Below, one piece after another: positions 5,811 to 11,028 of a DNA stretch of 11,028 bases. The translations under genes were made by a program, and so were the position numbers. The DNA comes from JBMZCV01 sp049613665 (lineage in GTDB: Bacteria; Bacteroidota; Bacteroidia; Chitinophagales; UBA2359), in contig JBMZCV010000165.1 in assembly GCA_049613665.1 (NCBI GenBank), forward strand, positions 1-11,028, given 5' to 3'. The notes beneath the pieces are model-generated. The model saw only the letters and a program-made list of their open reading frames with translations. It made no database searches and was not told where the DNA came from. Numbering within the stretch: the first letter of the stretch is position 1; the number at the start of each line of letters is the position of its first letter.

Positions 5811-7886
5811 CTACTTACTAAGAGGCTGTTTAAAATTTTTTTCAAAATATTGATAGATAGCTTTTTGCGACCGCAAGGCTGGATTATCATTTTTCTTATA
5901 AGTATTCAATTCATTGTGCTTCATATGCCTTGCTTTTTGGTTGTCTTGCAACTGTAAATCTAACATCATTTTTATTTCTGCTCGGTTTTTCGCATCATAA
6001 ATAGGGCAAGCAACCTCAATGCGTCGATGCAAATTTCGCTCCATCCAATCGGCCGAAGCAATATAACATCTTTCGTCTCCATCATTGGCAAACCAATATA
6101 CACGAGCATGTTCCAGAAATCTATCGACAATGCTTATTGCTTCAATATTTTCGCTCAAGCCTTCTTTTTGCGGAATTAAACAACAAATTCCTCGCACAAT
6201 CAATTGTATTTTTACGCCTGCCGCCGATGCTTCATACAATTTTTTGATTATACCTGCATCATTCAAGCTATTGAGTTTGATGATACAATGAGCCACTTTG
6301 CCAGCTTTTGCATGAGCAATTTCATCGTCAATAAATGCACACATTTTGTCATACAAATAAAAAGGAGAAACCAACAGATGTTTGAAAGTAGGAATACGAC
6401 TTGTTGTGCCTATCGTTTTAAACACCTTTCGTAAGTCTCTTGTGATGCCTTCGTGAGCTGTGAAAAGAATAGAATCGGCATAAATTTTTGCGGTATCTTC
6501 ATTAAAATTGCCTGTGCCAATACTTCCATAATATTTGAGTTGTCCATCGTCTTCTCGGCGGCCAATTAAACACAATTTTGCATGAATTTTCATATTTTGC
6601 GGCCCATGTTGCACCACAATTCCTGCTTCTTGCAATGTTTTTGCCCACGCAATGTTAGCAGCCTCATCAAAACGTGCTTGTAGCTCCAAAACAGCCACTA
6701 CTTTTTTACCATTTTTTCGAGCATTTATCAAAGCATTGATGATATTGGAACGTTTTGCTACACGATACAAAGTCATTTTAATAGATACTACACGAGGGTC
6801 GATAGCAGCCTCTCGCAACAAATCAATCACAGGCAAGTAAGACTGATATGGAAAATGAAGCATCAAATCTTGCTGTTGTATTTTTTGAAACAAACTTTGT
6901 GTAGCTTCTATTTTTTGATGTCGCAAAGGCTCAAAAGGCGAATTATTTAGCTTTGGTTTATCAAGCGACGGAAAGCCCATAAAATCTTTGAAGTTGTGAT
7001 AGCGGCCTGCCGAAATTTGCGTATCATCTTTCTTCAAGTTAAAGCGTTCAATCAAAAACTGCAACAAATCAGGCTCTATTGTTTCGTCATGAATAAAACG
7101 CACCAATGAACCATGTTTTCGCTGTTTGATGCTACTTGCTATGAGCTCCAAAAAACTCTTAGAAACATCGTGGTCGATATCCGTTTCGGCATCTTTCGTA
7201 ATTTTAATCGTATAGGCCTTGCAATCGTCATAGCCAAAAATAGCGAAAATATCTTCTAAACAATATCGAATAATATCATCTAGCAAAATAATATACGTTT
7301 TATCGCCTGTTTTTTCCAATACCAAAAAACGAGATACATCTGGCGTAGGCAATTCGATGAGTGCATATCGAGTGATTTCTGTGCCGTCGGTTTTGGCCAA
7401 ATGTACCGCCAAATAAATTGCACCACCTTTTAGATGCGGAAATTCTGGAATATCGCTAATCATCAAAGGCACTAATAATGGGCGTACTTTGCTATGAAAA
7501 TAAGATTTTACCAATTTGCCTTGCGTTTCGTTTAGCTCTTTTTCATTGATAATAAAAATATTATGCGTAGCTAGTTCTTCTAATATTTCGGCATAAATAT
7601 GCTCAAATCGTTTCTGAAATTGCAAGACTTGTTTGTGTATCTGCTTCAATATTTTTTTCGGACTAAAGCCTAATGCTATTTTTGCTTCCTTATTAACACT
7701 CACAATTCGTCTTAGTGTAGCCACTCGAACTCGAAAAAACTCGTCTTGATTGCTCGAAAAAATTCCTAAAAACTTGATTCGCATCAATAGTGGAACGCTT
7801 TTGTCTTCTGCTTCCTGCAAAACACGCTCGTTGAAACTTAGCCAGCTCAATTCTCTATCAATAAATTGTGTTGTTTTTTTAGACAT
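5811..7886 (-). CDS. ppk1: Polyphosphate kinase 1
   Basis: A 691-residue polyphosphate kinase (ATP + polyP(n) to ADP + polyP(n+1), reversible), about the usual length of the PPK1 family. The N-terminal domain opens with FIDRELSWLSFNERVLQEA (residues 8-26), followed by the NQDEFFRVRV signature near 46-55. The two C-terminal catalytic domains contain RFDEAANI (405-412), KIHAK (433-437) with His435, the position of the autophosphorylated His of the E. coli enzyme, GTGNFNE (457-463), LVRGICCLIP near 562-571, and a second conserved His593 in LEHARVY. I start it at ATG 7886, not at the in-frame ATG 7934: the family begins right before this motif, the 16 extra residues look unlike the family, and the predicted -7 element (7932-7939) overlaps the upstream ATG. 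It appears to be a single-gene unit; no ppx is adjacent. Identification is firm. Confidence 0.97.
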   Translation of the reverse strand: MSKKTTQFIDRELSWLSFNERVLQEAEDKSVPLLMRIKFLGIFSSNQDEFFRVRVATLRRIVSVNKEAKIALGFSPKKILKQIHKQVLQFQKRFEHIYAEILEELATHNIFIINEKELNETQGKLVKSYFHSKVRPLLVPLMISDIPEFPHLKGGAIYLAVHLAKTDGTEITRYALIELPTPDVSRFLVLEKTGDKTYIILLDDIIRYCLEDIFAIFGYDDCKAYTIKITKDAETDIDHDVSKSFLELIASSIKQRKHGSLVRFIHDETIEPDLLQFLIERFNLKKDDTQISAGRYHNFKDFMGFPSLDKPKLNNSPFEPLRHQKIEATQSLFQKIQQQDLMLHFPYQSYLPVIDLLREAAIDPRVVSIKMTLYRVAKRSNIINALINARKNGKKVVAVLELQARFDEAANIAWAKTLQEAGIVVQHGPQNMKIHAKLCLIGRREDDGQLKYYGSIGTGNFNEDTAKIYADSILFTAHEGITRDLRKVFKTIGTTSRIPTFKHLLVSPFYLYDKMCAFIDDEIAHAKAGKVAHCIIKLNSLNDAGIIKKLYEASAAGVKIQLIVRGICCLIPQKEGLSENIEAISIVDRFLEHARVYWFANDGDERCYIASADWMERNLHRRIEVACPIYDAKNRAEIKMMLDLQLQDNQKARHMKHNELNTYKKNDNPALRSQKAIYQYFEKNFKQPLSK

Positions 7887-7931
7887 ATATATTAAAATTA
7901 GCAAATGCGATAAGAATGTTTTTTCAAGTTT

Positions 7932-7939
7932 CAAAGCTA
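7932..7939 (-). promoter_or_regulatory. Predicted -7 element of the ppk1 promoter
   Basis: TAGCTTTG on the minus strand matches TAnnTTTG and lies 46 bases before ATG 7886. No TTG is present at the expected -33 distance, so only half of the promoter is supported. A start site near 7925 would put the alternative ATG at 7934 outside the transcript. Confidence 0.4.
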
Positions 7940-8074
7940 AGATAAAAATTATTATAGTTGTCTAGTTAGCCTTCTTTTTTTTCATAGAAACAAAAATTTA
8001 TAATAAAAACATGCGTATTTTTAATAGATGTTATGAAGTGCTTAATCAAATAAGAACAGTAAATTGTTTATTTT

Positions 8075-8125
8075 TCAATGCGTTAACAACTCCAATAGAT
8101 TATACTACTTAATGCTTGACACTTA
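8075..8125 (-). repeat. Intergenic bipartite repeat, copy B
   Basis: Read on the minus strand it begins TAAGTGTCAAGCATTA at 8125 and ends TTAACGCATTGA at 8075, exactly the 51-base span of copy A. The two C-to-T differences in the first end turn G-C pairs of the small hairpin into G-U pairs, so pairing is kept at RNA level. It starts 10 bases past the stop of the type-23-like gene. The rest of the 248-bp gap 7887-8134 shows only the ppk1 -7 element. Confidence 0.6.
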
Positions 8126-8134
8126 GCCATTTTT

Positions 8135-9088
8135 TTAGTAAAATAAAGTAGGATTGAGCGAAGTCGTTGCCCAAAAAAGTGCTTTTCGCACTCGCTGATT
8201 TTCGCCATACAAATACAATTTACCTTTGTTGGTAAGCATTGGAACATGTGGATTTCTGGCTTTATTCCATTTTTTTGGCACAAAAGGCATATCGTGTATC
8301 AAACGATTTTGGATAAAATGTCGTACCTGTTCGGCATCAATACCTATATTTCCGCTTACAGTTTGAGCATAAGGCAAACGGTAAGCGACTTGCAAACTCA
8401 AAATCCCATGTGAATGAGCAGAATGAGGCATATCTTTGTATTGAAAATAGCCAAAAGGCGAAGGATAATCGCTATTTCTGATGCGTTTCGAGCCTTTGAT
8501 TTTAGGATTGCCTGTCCACAAAATATTTGAAATACCTACTTGCAAATCCTCTTTCTGATAAGCTATCAAAAACGCTCCTGTACGATAACGGTCGCTACCT
8601 GTGCCTGCAAAAATATCGTTTTCGACTATGGCATGAAAATGTTTTAGTTGCAAACCTATCATGCCGCCATTTTGCGATGTACCGATATTGTCGATATACC
8701 ATTTGTAAGCATATCCAATACTGTGCGAATGCTTTGTTTGGTTGCTGACAGGATGCAAAAAAGGATTTTTTGAGCTATTTGTTTCTTCTTCCGCAAAGTC
8801 ACCTATCGCACCTACTATGCCTATACTTGCTTGATGTTCTTTGCGTTTTTGGTTAGTCCCAAAATGATTGAAGGCATAAAAACTTGCCCATTGCAGGTTG
8901 AGTTGTGCATATTCATAAAAATAGTAAGTATTGATTTTCAAGCCTATTCTATTGGTTTTTGTGCCAAAGGTGGCAGAAATGCCTATGTTTGCTCCCCAAT
9001 TTCCTATTTCTAGCAGACTTTGTGCTTTTGTTGTGGGCAAAAAAAATAAAAAGAGACAACACAAAAAAGCTAAATATTTTTGAAGCAT
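8135..9088 (-). CDS. Exported beta-rich protein resembling the polymorphic toxin type 23 family
   Basis: A 317-residue protein with a clear signal peptide: MLQKYLAFLCCLFLFFLPTTKA, with likely cleavage after Ala22 (TKA|QS). The mature part alternates polar and hydrophobic residues in short strands (for example RIGLKINTYYFYEYAQLNLQ at 47-66, and the runs near 142-155 and 171-186) and ends in an aromatic, NPTLFY. That pattern would suit an outer-membrane or periplasmic beta protein. The segment ENDIF (156-160) followed by GSDRYRTGAF (164-173) resembles, from memory, the conserved core of the Bacteroidota family annotated as polymorphic toxin type 23. No toxin-delivery domains, Rhs/RHH repeats or immunity gene are seen, so a toxin role is doubtful here. 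It appears to be a single gene; a weak -7-like sequence TATATTTA lies at 9130-9123. Export is well supported, family moderately, function unknown. Confidence 0.72.
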   Translation of the reverse strand: MLQKYLAFLCCLFLFFLPTTKAQSLLEIGNWGANIGISATFGTKTNRIGLKINTYYFYEYAQLNLQWASFYAFNHFGTNQKRKEHQASIGIVGAIGDFAEEETNSSKNPFLHPVSNQTKHSHSIGYAYKWYIDNIGTSQNGGMIGLQLKHFHAIVENDIFAGTGSDRYRTGAFLIAYQKEDLQVGISNILWTGNPKIKGSKRIRNSDYPSPFGYFQYKDMPHSAHSHGILSLQVAYRLPYAQTVSGNIGIDAEQVRHFIQNRLIHDMPFVPKKWNKARNPHVPMLTNKGKLYLYGENQRVRKALFWATTSLNPTLFY

Positions 9089-9187
9089 ATCGTTTTCGTT
9101 TTATGGTAAAAAATAATGGTTCTAAATATAGGTTAATCTCAGCTAAATTGGCTGTGTAGTTCTTGTGTTTTTTTGAAATAACAATGA

Positions 9188-9359
9188 TTCGGACATTTTT
9201 TTATAACAATCTTCAGTTGAATAAAAAAAACGCCTTTTGACAAGGGAAACATACTATTTTTCAGTTCAAAAGGCTATAAAATTTGCAACTATTGGTCACC
9301 TTAGCCTAAAAAAAATAGCATGTTTAAGCCTTTGATAAAAAAATGTATAAATGTCCGAA
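9188..9359. mobile_element. Candidate MITE-like element with short terminal inverted repeats
   Basis: The ends TTCGGACATTT (9188-9198) and AAATGTCCGAA (9349-9359) form a perfect 11-bp inverted repeat. The similarity extends inward: allowing an 8-base insertion in the right end, both ends read TTCGGAC then ATTTTTTTAT. The 172-bp interior has no gene but contains a hairpin (9232-9274). No target-site duplication is evident in the immediate flanks, and no transposase is present in the window. The type is therefore tentative. Confidence 0.4.
9223..9274 (-). terminator. Minus-strand terminator without a visible gene
   Basis: On the minus strand GCCTTTTGA (9274-9266) and TCAAAAGGC (9240-9232) form a 9-bp stem around a 25-base loop, followed by G and eight T (9230-9223). 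The stem and T-run look like a Rho-independent terminator, but the loop is long. No minus-strand gene lies to its right before radA, so it would end an untranslated RNA or sit in a long leader of the gene starting at 9088. Confidence 0.45.
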
Positions 9360-9602
9360 CTATAGAAATAAAGCACTTAAATAAAAAAGATTTTCTGACA
9401 ACTTTCGCCATTGATATATGTTATCGTCAGCACCTAAAAGGTAAATATCTTATTTTATTCTTCATTTATAATTTGTCAAAAATATCTATTTATTTCTTAT
9501 AAAAGTGTTTCATTTTGCTACATATTTTGTAATCGTGAGATATTTTGAACATTTTGCTAAAAAAATCAGAAAAAAGCAGTATTTTTCGGCAAAAAAAGAG
9601 AC

Positions 9603-10976
9603 ATGGCGAAACTAAAAACCCAATATATTTGTCAAAATTGCGGAGCGACTTCCTCGAAATGGCTTGGACGCTGTACGGAGTGCGAAGAATGGAATACTTT
9701 TGTAGAAGAAGTTGTAGCGGTAGAAACGAAAAAACGCCAACAAAAAAGCAAATTGTCGGGCATAGAAACCAACAAGCACAATTTGGTGAGCATTGCCGAC
9801 ATCGAACACAAACAAGAAAGCCGTTTGGTCACGAAAGACGAAGAACTCAACAGAGTGTTGGGCAGCGGCATCGTACCAGGAAGCGTCATTTTGATAGGTG
9901 GCGAGCCTGGCATCGGCAAATCTACTTTGATGTTGCAGTTGGCCGTCAATATGTTGGACTGCAAAATATTGTATGTCTCTGGCGAAGAAAGTTCGCAACA
10001 AATCAAGATGCGTGCCGACCGTTTGGGCATTCAAAACAAGACGTGCTACATACTCACCGAAACCAATTTATACAACATTTTCAAGAAGCTAAAAGCGAGT
10101 AAGCCAAAATTGTGTATCATCGATTCGATACAAACTTTGGTGTCGCCCACTTTGGAATCGGCAGCAGGCAGCGTGTCGCAAATCAGAGAATGTGCTTCGG
10201 AGTTGCAACGCTACGCAAAGGCTTACAACACTTCTGTTTTCATTATCGGACACATCACGAAAGATGGCCAAATAGCTGGGCCAAAAATTTTGGAACACAT
10301 CGTAGATACCGTTTTGCAATTTGAAGGCGACCGACATCACACTTATCGACTTTTGCGAACGAAGAAAAACCGTTTTGGCTCTACTGCTGAGTTGGGCATT
10401 TACGAAATGTTGCAAAATGGCTTGCGACAAGTCAGCAATCCGTCCGAGTTATTGATTTCGGAAGGCAACAAGGAATTGAGCGGCATCAGCATTGCTTCTA
10501 CCATAGAAGGTTTGCGTCCTTTGGTCATCGAAACGCAAGCTTTGGTCAGTCGCTCGGCTTATGGTACACCGCAACGCTCTTCGACAGGTTTCGATAGCAA
10601 ACGCCTCAATATGTTGTTGGCGGTATTAGAAAAACGCTGTGGCTTTCGTTTTGGCGACAAAGACGTATTTGTGAATATCGCTGGCGGCCTCAAAGTAGAA
10701 GACCCTGCCATTGATTTGGCGGTGTTGTGTGCTTTGTTGTCTTCTTTTGAAGATGTGGCCATACCAGCAGGCACTTGTTTTGCTGGCGAAGTAGGTTTGT
10801 CAGGCGAGGTACGAAGCGTCAGTCGTATTGAGCAACGTATTTTGGAAGCCGACAAGCTGGGTTTCAAAGTGATGTATATTTCGGCAAGCCATAAAGGTAT
10901 CAAAGATAAACGCTATCAGGTGCGATTGCAGCGAGTATCAACGGTAGAAGATGTTTATAGGGCTTTATTTCAATAA
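9603..10976 (+). CDS. radA: DNA recombination and repair ATPase RadA (Sms)
   Basis: A 457-residue RadA, normal length for the family. RadA is a RecA-like hexameric ATPase that drives branch migration during homologous recombination and repair. The order of domains is complete: an N-terminal C4 zinc finger (Cys10, Cys13, Cys24, Cys27); a RecA-like core with Walker A GGEPGIGKS (99-107) and Walker B CIIDS (171-175); the RadA-specific KNRFG motif (255-259); and a C-terminal Lon-protease-like domain (about 280-457, including GGLKVEDPAIDLAV), which in RadA is not proteolytic. The start at ATG 9603 is right because it immediately precedes the zinc finger; AAGAG a few bases upstream may be a weak ribosome site. 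It is the only plus-strand gene, divergent from the rest. GC is about 45-50% on sampled lines, clearly higher than the left-hand operon, suggesting a long-resident core gene. The 52 bases after the stop show nothing recognisable. Confidence 0.97.
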   Translation: MAKLKTQYICQNCGATSSKWLGRCTECEEWNTFVEEVVAVETKKRQQKSKLSGIETNKHNLVSIADIEHKQESRLVTKDEELNRVLGSGIVPGSVILIGGEPGIGKSTLMLQLAVNMLDCKILYVSGEESSQQIKMRADRLGIQNKTCYILTETNLYNIFKKLKASKPKLCIIDSIQTLVSPTLESAAGSVSQIRECASELQRYAKAYNTSVFIIGHITKDGQIAGPKILEHIVDTVLQFEGDRHHTYRLLRTKKNRFGSTAELGIYEMLQNGLRQVSNPSELLISEGNKELSGISIASTIEGLRPLVIETQALVSRSAYGTPQRSSTGFDSKRLNMLLAVLEKRCGFRFGDKDVFVNIAGGLKVEDPAIDLAVLCALLSSFEDVAIPAGTCFAGEVGLSGEVRSVSRIEQRILEADKLGFKVMYISASHKGIKDKRYQVRLQRVSTVEDVYRALFQ

Positions 10977-11028
10977 GTGAAAGTTAAGTAAAGATGTTTT
11001 TTTGTATGAATGTTGCACTATTTCAATG

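Larger units (their letters stand above)
9089..9602. other. 514-bp intergenic region between two divergent genes
   Basis: No convincing gene. It must hold the divergent promoters of the type-23-like gene (minus) and radA (plus), but neither shows a full TAnnTTTG promoter. It holds the MITE-like segment 9188-9359 and the minus-strand terminator 9223-9274. The part from 9360 to 9602 is very AT-rich and featureless, apart from a lone TATTTTTG (minus, 9484-9477), which fits TAnnTTTG but has no -33 partner. Confidence 0.7.

Noticed and set aside
7887..7934. Longer ppk1 with 16 extra N-terminal residues
   Set aside because: The family starts just before FIDRELSW, the extra residues look like translated leader, and the predicted -7 element overlaps the upstream ATG.
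9320..9502. 60-codon plus-strand open frame between the type-23-like gene and radA
   Set aside because: Low-complexity AT-rich sequence with no clear ribosome site; it starts inside the MITE-like segment and shows no recognisable domain.
9545..10102. 185-codon plus-strand frame overlapping radA
   Set aside because: It is an out-of-frame shadow of radA, rich in Arg and His as expected from a frame shift of that gene.
10977..11028. Possible terminator or next gene start after radA
   Set aside because: There is a short T-run but no stem before it, and too little sequence to judge.

Overview
The window looks like a chromosomal stretch from an AT-rich Bacteroidota, probably of the Cytophagia type. 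Three minus-strand genes are preceded by the Bacteroidota-type -7 element TAnnTTTG, Shine-Dalgarno sequences are weak or absent, and the N-terminally multi-membrane patatin-like protein and the type-23-like secreted protein are of kinds I associate with this phylum. The phylum is an inference from these traits; I cannot name a genus.

Layout, left to right. (1) 1-2246, minus strand: a two-gene operon with a 4-base ATGA overlap. The first gene encodes an unrecognised 283-residue protein. The second encodes a P-loop ATPase of the ParA/MinD class with the variant Walker A KGGVGRS, fused to TPR repeats and running off the left edge. A good promoter (TTTG-N18-TAACTTTG) precedes it. (2) 2488-3183, minus: a six-helix NicO/RcnA-type metal permease, ended by a 20-bp-stem terminator. 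Its promoter overlaps a perfect 13-base palindrome that could be a metalloregulator operator. (3) 3309-5579, minus: a membrane-anchored patatin-like lipid hydrolase. (4) 5811-7886, minus: polyphosphate kinase 1. (5) 8135-9088, minus: an exported beta-rich protein resembling the family annotated as polymorphic toxin type 23. (6) 9603-10976, plus: the DNA recombination/repair ATPase RadA (Sms).

The intergenic regions also hold structure. A 51-base bipartite motif occurs once on each side of ppk1, in opposite orientations. The 514-bp gap before radA holds a 172-bp MITE-like segment with short terminal inverted repeats, and inside it a minus-strand terminator that belongs to no visible gene.

Functionally, ppk1, radA, the permease and the patatin look like ordinary chromosomal genes with no pathway link between them. 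The most likely accessory or novel system is the ATPase-TPR plus 283-residue pair. It is much more AT-rich than radA (about 23-32% GC against 45-50% on sampled lines), has nearly identical TPR DNA repeats, and has the variant ATPase architecture found in predicted NTP-dependent conflict and signalling systems. Its function cannot be read from the sequence.
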